Origin: Aphrocallistes beatrix
Lineage: Eukaryota > Porifera > Hexactinellida > Sceptrulophora > Aphrocallistidae
Assembly (NCBI GenBank): GCA_963281255.1
Contig: OY725496.1
Coordinates: 4,069,723 to 4,133,722 of the forward strand
DNA: 64,000 nt
Reading direction: 5' to 3'
The notes beneath the pieces were generated by a model, which saw only the letters and a list, made by a program, of their open reading frames with translations, had not been told where the DNA came from and ran no database searches. This document shows positions 29,657 through 39,534 of this stretch, piece after piece. A program made the translations under genes and the position numbers. Numbering within the stretch: position 1 is the stretch's first letter; each line of letters opens with the position of its first letter.

Positions 29657-30187
29657 ATGGATATCCGAGTTCGAAGTGTGACAGGTCGTACCTACCCTCT
29701 TTCAGTGAGTGGAGATGTCAGTGCGTCAACTCTAGCACAAGAAATCTCTCTCCTAACCGGGACACCTTCCAACCAGCTCCAGCTGTTCTCTTCCGGCCTC
29801 CTAGGAGAGGACACCCCCCTCCACATCTCCACTGGAGATGAAGTACAGTTCCTCGTCAAGGCGCGTGCTGGCGTGCTGATTTACATAAAGACTTTTCAGG
29901 GGAAGGATCTCACGATTGAAGTGGACTTGGACTTCGATACTGTGGCGGTGGTTAAGCACAAGATCGAGGACAAAACCGGATGGTCTCAAGATCAGATGAT
30001 CCTGGTGTTCAACAGCATTCAGTTGGAAGATGACAAAAACCTACGTTCCTGCAATTTGAATCGGGAGGATACGATACATCTTGTAGCTAAAGGAGATGAA
30101 AAGGCTGCTTTGAAGCAGGCTGCTACTAACCCTGATGGTAATGATAATCCGAACACCTCCTTTTGGTCAAAATGTTGCCTGATTTAG
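29657..30187 (+). CDS. Double ubiquitin-like protein with C-terminal CaaX, copy 1 (intronless)
   Basis: 176 residues, first ATG at 29657 (an upstream in-frame extension has no ATG). Two ubiquitin-like folds are in tandem: residues 1-70 (MDIRVRSVTGRTYPLSVSG...) and about 73-150 (LIYIKTFQGKDLTIEVD.. IEDKTGWSQDQMILVFNSIQ). The second keeps the ubiquitin core pattern but lacks a C-terminal GlyGly. The chain ends WSKCCLI, a CaaX-like box suggesting prenylation and membrane attachment, as in UBL3/MUB proteins. The role is unknown. A paralogue follows about 530 bp downstream. Confidence 0.85.
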   Translation: MDIRVRSVTGRTYPLSVSGDVSASTLAQEISLLTGTPSNQLQLFSSGLLGEDTPLHISTGDEVQFLVKARAGVLIYIKTFQGKDLTIEVDLDFDTVAVVKHKIEDKTGWSQDQMILVFNSIQLEDDKNLRSCNLNREDTIHLVAKGDEKAALKQAATNPDGNDNPNTSFWSKCCLI

Positions 30188-30714
30188 ATGCTTTATATGT
30201 TTTATCCCTAATTTGGTATTTTATCGTACACTGTGTGGAGTAGGATAGCTTTCAGATTGGTTATTGTTTAGATTATACATTGTTTATGTCTATGGTGTAT
30301 TTCTGTTATTTTCACTAAGTGCATTGCCGTTCGTCTCGTTTTGCCACCAGAAGACATGCTAATTGTATTTTGAAGGGGGTGGGTGGCCTCCAACATATGA
30401 CCATACAAATAAATTATCCATATTACAATTATATAGGGCCCACCTTGCAAAGAATATGTCCGCCCAGTGATCAAAACCTAGTTTCTCCAATTTATTAACT
30501 CAGCAAATGGTAAATAGTAAGTTCTGTAAATAAATGCTGAAGAAAACAGTGAGATTGAGAACATAAAATCCTGGGAAACCAATCCACTCGCCTTCTATAT
30601 TACGTAGGGGCCATCCGCTGTATCCCATGGGTTTCGCTTATATTATTCGTATCAGCATTTTAATGACGAAATTCAACTTAGATTCCACTTTATTCGTTCT
30701 ACTTACATATTTAA
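30188..30714. other. Spacer between the two UBL genes
   Basis: 527 bp of AT-rich sequence holding the 3' UTR of copy 1 and the promoter of copy 2. No repeat or gene recognised. Confidence 0.5.
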
Positions 30715-32375
30715 ATGGATATCCAAGCTCGGAGTGTGACAGGTCGTACCTACCCTCTTTCAGTGAGTGGAGAGGTCAGTGTGTCAACTGCAGCACAAGA
30801 AATCTCTCTCCTAACTGGGACACCTTCCAACCAGCTCCAGCTGTTCTCTTCTGGTCTCCTAAGAGAGGACACTCCCCTCCACATCTCCACTGGAGATGAA
30901 GTACAGTTCCTCGCCAAGGTATGCGACAGAAATTTGTTACATATTTTTAATTAAGACAAGCGAGATACCGAGGGGCGCTTGGGGATATTTGAGAAACAAT
31001 ACGTCGCTTTCTTGTTCTCTACTAAGTATGCTGAATTGTTGTTTGTCTACGGTTACATTAATGAAATCAGCAGTCGTATTCACTAAAATCTTAAGCACTA
31101 AGATCGATCTTAAGTTCGATCTTAAGTTCTTAGTGAATACGGCCCCAGAACTGTAGCAGAAAATTTTGTTTCGTGATAAATAGAATTTACTTCGTATAAA
31201 GTCAACTAATCCTGAATGTAAGGTCAATTTGATCCACAAAGTTCACATTACTAAATATTATTATACTTGAATAATCAACCAATTTCAGTCCATGTCGTTA
31301 ACAACAATTAAAGCGTATTATATGCTATGATCAATCAATTCGATCATAAAATAATCTTTAACAATCAAATTATAGACTCAAAATAGCTGTATTCAATCAT
31401 TTATATGACTAAACGTGTATAAACACGTTTATACACGTTTAAATATGTTTAAACGTGTTTAAACATGTTTAAACATGTTTAAACGTGTTTAAACACGTTT
31501 AAACATGTTTAAACACGTATGTTTAAACATGTTTTAAAAAGTGTTTTAGGTTTTTATTAGAAATTTCAGTTTTTCGACCATAACTCAGCCATTTTAGGTG
31601 ATAAAAGGCTGAAATTTTAATAGAATGTGTATATTAATATACTTCACATATGATGTAGCTATCATCAAAAAATAATGACTCATCACTCTGTTATGACGTC
31701 ATCATTACGCATCAAACACTTTTAAAAATTGACAAATTTGGTGATTTTTCGAGCGATATCGATTATAACAGTAGGACAGACGTATTTAGAGATGCATTCT
31801 TTGTGCCCGCCAGCCGCGCAGCTCAAGCAAGCGAAGCGCGCTTGTTTATATGAAATAGAATCGTGTGAATCGCATTCTAAAAGTCTGATAATTGATTGGT
31901 TCTCACATGAACCAATGAATTTCCACAAATAGTTCTTTTGATTGTATGCATAAGTCACTACTGTTTGATTCCTATGTATTTGCATTACACCTCCCAGTTC
32001 CTCAATCAATTCGCACAAACAAGCAAAAAACCCATTGCGTTTTAATATGAGATAATTTCTTAGGTACGCTCAGGGACTTTGATCTACGTCAAGACCTACA
32101 ATAAGACAATAACACTGGAGGTAGATCTACAGTTCGATACCGTTGAGTATGTAAAGTGTCGGGTCGAGGAACGAATAGGAATTAGTAAGGATGAGATGAT
32201 TTTAGTGTTTGAAAACACAGAACTGAAAAATACTGAGAAGCTGTGTACCTATAACATTCTGTTTGAGTCTACCTTGCATCTGGTGAACAGCAGGAAGGAT
32301 ATGAAGAGGCAGACATCTCAGGCCGCTGATGGAGAGGGTAACAGCAAATCTAGCTGCTGCTGTGTAATTATTTAA
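30715..32375 (+). CDS. Double ubiquitin-like protein with CaaX, copy 2 (one intron)
   Basis: Exons 30715-30918 and 32064-32375 (TAA) join at phase 0 to give 171 residues. Exon 1 encodes the first UBL fold, almost identical to copy 1. Exon 2 encodes a second fold (LIYVKTYNKTITLEVD.. VEERIGISKDEMILVFENTE) that is much more diverged, and ends SSCCCVII, a CaaX box. The 1145-bp intron falls exactly between the two folds and is loaded with repeats. Function is unknown, with a membrane-anchored UBL role inferred. Confidence 0.85.
31075..31141. repeat. 67-bp fold-back repeat in UBL intron
   Basis: Arms CGTATTCACTAA... and the inverted ...TTAGTGAATACG meet around a central GATCGATC-like core with repeated CTTAAG. 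A short MITE-like palindrome. Confidence 0.7.
31412..31540. repeat. 10-bp palindromic tandem repeat (GTTTAAACAT/GT)
   Basis: About a dozen 10-bp units built on the self-complementary core GTTTAAAC, with spacers alternating AT, GT and AC (for example ATGTTTAAAC then GTGTTTAAAC). Because each unit is itself palindromic, the array can form many alternative hairpins. It lies in intron 30919-32063. Confidence 0.9.
31575..31845. repeat. Second copy of the 14-kb interspersed repeat
   Basis: Matches about 14133-14460 in the same orientation: ATAACTCAGCCATT, then GACTCATCACT..GTTATGACGTCATCATTAC, GATATCGATTATAACAGTAGG, and the GC-rich AAGCAAGCGAAGCGCG end. Divergence is moderate, so this is an older copy of a dispersed family. 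Confidence 0.85.
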
Positions 32376-32943
32376 TTATAGACTTGTAGTTGTGTAAATA
32401 TAGATGTCTATATTTCATTGTTTCAGGTAGTACCTTTTTTATTTGATAATTGGATATACTTTTAATAGCCAAATTGTTTGCATGGGTATTTACAGCTATT
32501 ACCTGTACTTTATTATTCAGCTCGAGATTTTATAAATTTGATCGATTTCTTCATACACTTTTCTCTCTTATTCTTTTTCCGCCGGTTATTTTGAAAAATT
32601 CTTTGAATTGATCTCGTTCGTTCAATTACGTGGATGGTTTTAGTATGCAGAGTAACCTTGTGATATTATTCATACGAAGTCTTATAGACAGTTCTAGGCT
32701 AGAAACGTATCATTTTGTCAGGAACTATTTGAGTGCTGACACAGCATGTGTTGCCATAGCCAAACTGAGTGCCAATTCCGCCTGTCCTGATACTGACGTA
32801 CAACACGCAATCCTATCCTAGCACACCTACAGTATTAATTAATAATTTTCAGTTAGATTGACTGGTATAGTCTGCTATGGGAGCAGTTCCTCCATTCTAT
32901 GCACTTCCACTCGTCTAACTTATAATATCAGCTAACCTCACAT
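32376..32943. other. Intergenic, UBL gene 2 to AASDH
   Basis: 568 bp, AT-rich. No gene seen. Contains the 3' UTR of copy 2 and the AASDH promoter. Confidence 0.5.
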
Positions 32944-35900
32944 ATGGATAACACAGCCGTGGTAGTAGAGTCTCTATCTCACACAGGTCCACTGCATTAT
33001 AGCTATAACGAGCTCATTTCTCGCTCTCAAGAACTAGCCAGCGTGATTCAGCGCCTAACAGCTAGCACACTACGCACTACACATATTGGCGTGTTCTGTG
33101 GGAACAGCTTTGAGCTAGTGCTGTCACTCCTATCAATACTGTCAATCAGTTATGCTTATGTCCCTCTGACTCCACACAACCTCGAACTAATCACAAACCT
33201 CCATATCCCTCTAGTGCTAGTGCGAGCTGAGTTATTAACTCAGTACTTGCTCCTTGCGACAGAACCAACCGAGTTAGAGACTCAATGCTTTAACTCTGGC
33301 GTAGTCATATGTCGCTACGGCTCTACACACACTGAGGAACATATCCCGTACTCTTCTCCAGGACAGTCCACCTCTCTCTATGACTTATTCTCTCGGTCTG
33401 CTCGACACCATTTCGCTCCCCCTGTGGAGCGCCCCTCTCAATCCTCCCAGAGAACGGCCTATGTACTCCAGAGCAGTGGAACCACTGGACACCCCAAGAC
33501 GATCCGTGTCCCTCACTCCGCCCTCATCCCTAACATCCTAGACCTCTCTCGCACATTCTCCCTCTCTCCTACAGACACCTGTTTCCTGTCCGCTCCGCCT
33601 ACATTCGACCCCTCCCTTGTGCAGATCCTCACCTCCCTGACCAGTGGCTCTACCCTCCTCATAGCCCCTCCTGCCCCCTGTACCACGTACCCCGATCTCT
33701 TCACCAGACACAACTTAACCGTTCTGCAGTGCACACCCTCCCTCCTCTACACGTTCTCCCTCTCGCAGTGCATGCTGCTCCTGGCACCCACGTCTCCTCT
33801 GAGGGTGCTAGCATTCGGAGGTGAGAACTGTCCTCCTGTCTCACTGCTGAGACGCTGGAAGCACCCTAACAACTGCACACACCTCTACAACCTGTACGGT
33901 ATCACCGAGGTGTCCTGCTGGTCTACTTGTCACCGCATACAACTGCACACACATACTGAATGGGAGCACCTCAACTCTAGTACAGAAGATGTGCTGCGAG
34001 AGTTTGGAGATGTTTCTGTTCTCTCAGATCTTGTGTCGATTGGAACTCCGCTGTCCGATACGAGAGTTGAACTCAGAGAGGAGCGACCTGGCAACCTACT
34101 GGGTGAGATCTGGGTAGGGGGAGCTAGCAGGCTGTGTGGAGTAGGAGGGGATCAGGGGGAGGAGATGAGAAACACAGGGGACGTGGGGATAAGAGGCGGT
34201 GAGGGGAGTATCTACTGTCTGGGCAGAAGAGACACGCAGCTAAAGAGGTTGGGACATCGGATAGACCTGCTGAATGTGGAGAGGTGTGTGAGGGCAGTGC
34301 CCGGGGTGGAGAGTTGTGTGGTTAGGAGGGAGAAAGGAAGGATTCTAGCTTTCCTGGTGATAGGGAGTGACTGGATTGCTGTTAGGAAGCGGATACAGAC
34401 TGACATTCCTTCCAAACACCGTCCTGATCTCATCAAAATCCTCCCCACAATCCCCCTGACACCTCACGGGAAACTAGACACCCATTCTCTCCTCCCTGCC
34501 TCTTCTCACCCTTCCACAGCCCCTACCCTCCCCCAGGCGGTTAGAGACTTCTTCTCGGAAGAACTCTCGCTTCTCTCACTGGCACCTTCCCCCCTCCCCC
34601 TCTCAAAACTGGGTGTGGACTCGTTTGAGCTCGTCTCCATCGCGACCAGGCTACAAGATCTCGCATCCCGGTACTCCCAACACCTCAACATCGAGAGTCT
34701 GTACGATTTCCTGTCTTCCCTCCCTTCCGACTCTCTCCCTGACTCTGTAATACAGAGGATAGAGTCTTGTGGTGAGGAGGAGGTACCTGTCACTAAGCGC
34801 TCTCGCGTAGATCTCACACCTGCTACCACTCTACCACAACTTCCTGATAGCATCGTCTACCTGCGGAGGGGAACGGTCTCCTGCTCATTGGACACCTTCC
34901 CTTCCTCCTTACTGCCCCCTCCTGATCCATTGCGTATGTCCCTCACTTGGTCCCACGACATGGGACAGTGCGTGGACTCCTCCCCTCTCCTCTGCTACCA
35001 TCCCCTCTCACACGAACTCATCCTCTATGTAGGCTCACACTCGCGGAATTTCTCAGCTCTCAGAGCTTCGGACGGGGTTCCTGTTTGGAGCACAGACCTG
35101 GACGACAGAGTAGAGTCTAGTGCTGCGCTCTCTCATTGCGGGAGATTCCTGGCGGTGGGAAGCTATAGCGGAGGGGTGTGGGTGCTAGAGAGGGAGGGGG
35201 GAGGGGTACACTGGGTGTTCTCTACTGGTTCTGAGCCTGTCAAGAGCTCCCCTTGCGCGGACCCCAGTACAGGACTGGTGTGGGTGGGAACGCACAGCTC
35301 TACCCTGGTAGCACTGGACCTCATTAAGAAGGAGTGTGCGTTCCGAGTGGACACTGGCAGCGGTTCTTGTTACTCCTCCCCTGTGGTGGACCCAGTGCTG
35401 GGAGCTGTGTACGTAGGGACGCATGGGGGAGACCTCCTCAATGTCTCAGGGAGTGATGGCAGCATCAGGTGGAGGTGTCGCTTCAAGAAGCCACTGTTCT
35501 CTTCTCCAGTCCTGCTACCGGACCACGGACTGGTGGTGGGGAGTGTGGGAGGGGGTCTGTACTCTGTGAGTGCAGAGGGCGTGGTTAGGTGGCGCTACGA
35601 GGTCGAGGCTCCCATATTTTCCAGCGCTTGTGTGCTGCAACTGCCACAAGCTCTGCACCTATTTATAGGCACGTACAACCGACGTGTTCTATCCCTCAAC
35701 TCAGAAGGCGGATTGGAATGGGAATATATAACTGACTCTGATATATTTAGCATTCCATTTGCTCTACCTTGTTGCCATACTGTGAATACTCCTCAATCTG
35801 GTATAATCGTGGTAGCAATGAATAATGGGACAGTTCTACTGTTAAATTTCGCAGCTGTCCGACTCTGTAGTTACAAACTCCCATCTGAAGTATTCTCCTC

Positions 35901-35973
35901 CCCAGTAATGGCAGGGAATCGAGTGTTTGTAGGATGTAGAGATAATTGTGTGTACTGTCTGGATATGACATAA
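32944..35973 (+). CDS. AASDH: AASDH / acyl-CoA synthetase family member 4 (beta-alanine-activating enzyme)
   Basis: Intronless, 1009 residues, ATG at 32944. Domain order matches AASDH. Residues 1 to about 510 are an adenylate-forming domain (P-loop YVLQSSGTTGHPKTIRV, about 170; NLYGITEVSCW, about 320). A phosphopantetheine carrier domain follows (LGVDSFELVSIA, Ser about 559). Residues about 650-1009 are a PQQ-type seven-bladed propeller (repeated SSP and VGTHS/VGSVGG strands with W/R turns). The adenylation domain is proposed to activate beta-alanine. The human protein is about 1100 residues, so this one is slightly compact. The Ser/Leu-rich coding and CTCC-rich codon use match neighbouring genes. 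Confidence 0.95.
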   Translation: MDNTAVVVESLSHTGPLHYSYNELISRSQELASVIQRLTASTLRTTHIGVFCGNSFELVLSLLSILSISYAYVPLTPHNLELITNLHIPLVLVRAELLTQYLLLATEPTELETQCFNSGVVICRYGSTHTEEHIPYSSPGQSTSLYDLFSRSARHHFAPPVERPSQSSQRTAYVLQSSGTTGHPKTIRVPHSALIPNILDLSRTFSLSPTDTCFLSAPPTFDPSLVQILTSLTSGSTLLIAPPAPCTTYPDLFTRHNLTVLQCTPSLLYTFSLSQCMLLLAPTSPLRVLAFGGENCPPVSLLRRWKHPNNCTHLYNLYGITEVSCWSTCHRIQLHTHTEWEHLNSSTEDVLREFGDVSVLSDLVSIGTPLSDTRVELREERPGNLLGEIWVGGASRLCGVGGDQGEEMRNTGDVGIRGGEGSIYCLGRRDTQLKRLGHRIDLLNVERCVRAVPGVESCVVRREKGRILAFLVIGSDWIAVRKRIQTDIPSKHRPDLIKILPTIPLTPHGKLDTHSLLPASSHPSTAPTLPQAVRDFFSEELSLLSLAPSPLPLSKLGVDSFELVSIATRLQDLASRYSQHLNIESLYDFLSSLPSDSLPDSVIQRIESCGEEEVPVTKRSRVDLTPATTLPQLPDSIVYLRRGTVSCSLDTFPSSLLPPPDPLRMSLTWSHDMGQCVDSSPLLCYHPLSHELILYVGSHSRNFSALRASDGVPVWSTDLDDRVESSAALSHCGRFLAVGSYSGGVWVLEREGGGVHWVFSTGSEPVKSSPCADPSTGLVWVGTHSSTLVALDLIKKECAFRVDTGSGSCYSSPVVDPVLGAVYVGTHGGDLLNVSGSDGSIRWRCRFKKPLFSSPVLLPDHGLVVGSVGGGLYSVSAEGVVRWRYEVEAPIFSSACVLQLPQALHLFIGTYNRRVLSLNSEGGLEWEYITDSDIFSIPFALPCCHTVNTPQSGIIVVAMNNGTVLLLNFAAVRLCSYKLPSEVFSSPVMAGNRVFVGCRDNCVYCLDMT

Positions 35974-36093
35974 GGCATTGTTCCCTTTGTCACTGATGGA
36001 ATTTGATACTACTCTTTTCGATGGGAATTTATTATAAAGTCTGCTTTACTGTGTTAGTTGTAATATTAACCTTATTTCATTAATTGATTAATA

Positions 36094-39026
36094 ATGAATC
36101 GTCGGTTTAGCAGACATATGAGTACCAACTTTCTGAGTCAGATACGCAAATCCATCTCCAGTCCCAAGTCCAAGAGGAAACTAAATTTCCACTCCGGGGG
36201 TACTTCAGACCGTCCTTCCTCTCCCCCCTCCCTCCCTCAGCACTCCCATAGGGTGTTCGGGTCCAGTCTCTCCATGCTGGTCAGGGAGTTCCCGACCAAG
36301 GACGGAGTCCCATTCATCGTGTGTCGGATGGCAGAGTACCTCACAGAGCATGGACTGGATCAGGAGGGGCTATTCCGCAAGAATGGGAACGTCAGAGTCA
36401 TGGAGAACATGAGGTAAGACATAACTACATTCCATCGCCGTTACTATAGTGAGATTAGATGCACTAAAGCATGCAGCACATATCATTTTACTTTACTTCT
36501 AGATTCAAGTTCGAGTCAGAGGGAGACGCAGACCTAGAGGGAGCTAACGACGTGTGCGCCGTCGCCTCTTTGATGAAGCAGTTTTTCCGGGAGCTGAAAG
36601 ACCCGCTCATCCCAGACATCCTCATCGACAGAATGATACGAGTGAAGCAGCAGTTCGATTTTGATTCTCCCGGCTTCATAAAGCAACTGCGTCCGCTCCT
36701 AGACGAGTTACAACCCATCAACTACGTCACTCTCAAGTACGTCGTGCAGTTCTTGCTGCTGGTCTCCTCGCACGAGGCGAACAACAAGATGAGTGTGCTC
36801 TCTCTGGCTATCGTGCTCGGCCCCAGTCTCTTCCGTTCAGCGCCGGGCATGACGGGTCTGAGGGAGCAGGGCATCATCACGCCTATTCTCATCAAGTTCA
36901 TCCAGCACTCGCACGACCTCTTCAACCGGGCCAACCCTTCTCAGAGAGTCACCCACAGACTGCTCAACACCTCGGAGCTCTCCGAAGCACCGGAAGCACC
37001 CCAGAAACCGGCACCCCCGCCTAAACCGAAGCGGAAGCCACATCTCTTCGCCCCGCCCACTTCCCAGGACGCAGACAACAAGATCCCGTCCCAGATCCTC
37101 CTGACCGCGATCCCCTCGCACCTGCTAGCCGAGGAATCCGTCTCCCTGAGGGAAGTCATGTCCCCCTGGCAGTCGCGCCTGAAGAGCAGCCCTGCCAGTC
37201 CCTGCACCGCCAGCTGTGGCAGCTTCAAGTCGGAGCTGCAGCTGCTGGTCAAAGAGGCCATTGACCTACACATGTGGGGGGCAGCCGCGATTCAGAGCGA
37301 AGAGGAAGAAACCAGTGACACTCCTCGCTCGCACAACCAGGACAAGAAGGTCAGCGTCAAGTCTCTCGTCTCTCAGTTCGAGGATTCTTCCGTCGTGTAC
37401 GGCACTGCGTTTCGGCTGTCTGACCTTCCCAGCGGACTCAGTAAGCGCCTCAAACACTCCGCCTCTAACTACGACCTGCACAACCTCGCCCGCGGCGCCG
37501 AGGAGGAGAGACAGGGACAAGAGCTGTTCACACCAGCACACAGCCTCGAATTCCTGACGCTAGAAAGACCCAGAGGTCCTTCTGACAGGAAAGCGCCTTC
37601 TAGAGAGACTCGCGCTAAGCAATCCGACTTCTCAAACTCGGAACTTGACAGTTTTTTCGGTGTAGACACTCCTGGTGATGCTAAGAACAACTCAACGACC
37701 AACAACACGAATAACTCTACCTTCAACTACACCGCTAACTCTACAGTTAATTCTACAGTCAACATCACTACCAACTCTACGATGTCTTCTTCCCACATGA
37801 CTAACATAACTCATCTCAGTCAGAGCACTATAACTCCCACCAACCAGTCAGCTGATAAACAGGTGGACACACTTGGGCCTCTGTCTCCTTCTCAACTCAA
37901 ACTGGTAGAGGAGTTGCGCGGAGTGAAGAGGGAGATACGCAACTTCCAGCTGGAGTTTAGACAGAAGAACGGACGTAAGCCAACCGCCCAGGAGAGAGAG
38001 TGCATCCGTCCTCTCGTGCAGAGGTACAGCGAGATCAAGTCGCAGCTCGGGGTCACCTCTGACAATAGCAAGCTCGACGGTACCATCTCTCCTGCCACTC
38101 CCAAGCACGAGTCGAGAGAAGGAAATGGGGGCAAGACGCTGTCCCCTCAGCACACGAATGAGACCGCTTGGAAGTACAAGATCGAGATGAACACGATAGC
38201 CAACACTCTCCTGGAGAAGAGGAAGCAGTCCGGCAGGCCGGCTCAGATCCAGCTGATGACGCTGGAGCAGCTGCGCCAGGAGAAGCGAGACCTGCAGAAG
38301 TCCCTGCTGGTGTACGAGGGCAAGTACGGCCGTCCTCAGGGCGAGGCGGTGATTGTCATGCGTCCGCTGTACGACCGTTACCGGGCGATCAAGCAGTTCC
38401 TGCACAAGTACCCTGATGGACGCTCCAACGCCCTACAGGGCAAGTCCACATCCATGGTGTCACTCAACTCGCTGCATCACACGGAGAACACGCTCAGCAC
38501 GATATGTGCTTCTCTGGGCTCAGCCTACCCCCCAGACACCTTACAGGGTACAGCCCGGCTGGGCAATAACACTACAGATCAGATGCAGGTGCAGCAGAAT
38601 CCTTCCGTCCTTAGTCTCCAGTCCATCCCGTCCGCTTGTAGCGTTGTCTCGCCGGCACACAGGTTTCCGAGTCCGATAGAACAGGACAGCAACCCGAGTT
38701 CACTTCGAGACTTCTCTCTGGTCTCCACCCTTCACGAATTTAAAGAGTTCCTCGCAACAGAAGTCAACCTCAAGCCACAGGACTACTGGCTGTCACACCA
38801 CTACATCCGAGCGAGGAAGAAAGAACTGAAGAACAAGCTACAGGAGTTTGAGAAGGAGTTTAAAGACAAGTATGAACGCAAACCGAACAAGAACGATCGA
38901 GAGTGCATGTTGAATGAGTATAGGGAGTATCGCAGCCTCAAGGACAAGATGTCCTTCCTTGAGAGTAACTTCAATGTTAGCAATCGAGTACAGAGTGACA
39001 AAAATGATAATGGAGTTAGTCCGTAA
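36094..39026 (+). CDS. FAM13A: FAM13-like RhoGAP protein
   Basis: Exons 36094-36413 and 36503-39026 join in phase to give 947 residues. The RhoGAP domain (about 55-220) begins VFGSSLSMLVREF, has the arginine finger in QEGLFRKNGNVRV, and continues with VASLMKQFFRELKDPLIP and LSLAIVLGPSLFR. FAM13A/B proteins have this N-terminal GAP plus C-terminal helical motifs. Here that motif appears three times: about 606-650 (ELRGVKREIRNFQ.. GRKPTAQERE.. RYSEIKSQLG), about 710-760 (QLRQEKRDLQKSL.. YDRYRAIKQFL) and about 895-940 (RKKELKNKLQEFE.. YREYRSLKDKM). An Asn/Thr-rich low-complexity tract lies before the first. The family links Rho-GTPase turnover to Wnt/beta-catenin and insulin signalling. Confidence 0.9.
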
Positions 39027-39534
39027 GCAGTTCACTGCTGTATTTTTGTATCGCGAAATATGACACTTCATCTGATGTAAATATCGAAGAAGATTGTAAA
39101 TTCAGACACCAACTTACCTGCAATGACACCTTTAATTGACCATACGTCCAAGTCACTAGCGATAATTTCTAATATCTGTAACACTTATTATTCGTCCTGT
39201 ATCACTATGTAATGTTTTTATGCATTATCTCCTTCCTACAACCTTACTAGTTCTTGTCAAGTGATGGATACTAAATTATGCACATTACTTCTGAAGTCAA
39301 CTTTGATATCTTAGCGAATTTTAGCTTGTTAAGGAGATGGGGAAAAAAAGATCCCAGTTTACAACCCTCCTAAATCCTAAATTAAATTCCAGAAATATGT
39401 ATGCTAAAATTATAATACAATAATCACCTCGCATATTATACATAGTTCGACATGGCAGCCGCTGAGAGTGAACTGTATTGTTAACTCGCTAATAGCACAA
39501 ACACACTAATATTCATAGATCTAATTCCAGGGAA
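39027..39534. other. Convergent 3' region, FAM13 and anoctamin
   Basis: 508 bp between two stop codons on opposite strands. AT-rich. No gene or repeat recognised. Confidence 0.5.

Noticed and set aside
37848-38405. 185-codon minus-strand frame with Leu/Arg-rich product
   Set aside because: Antisense of the FAM13 coiled-coil coding region. Its composition is explained by the GC-rich sense codons.
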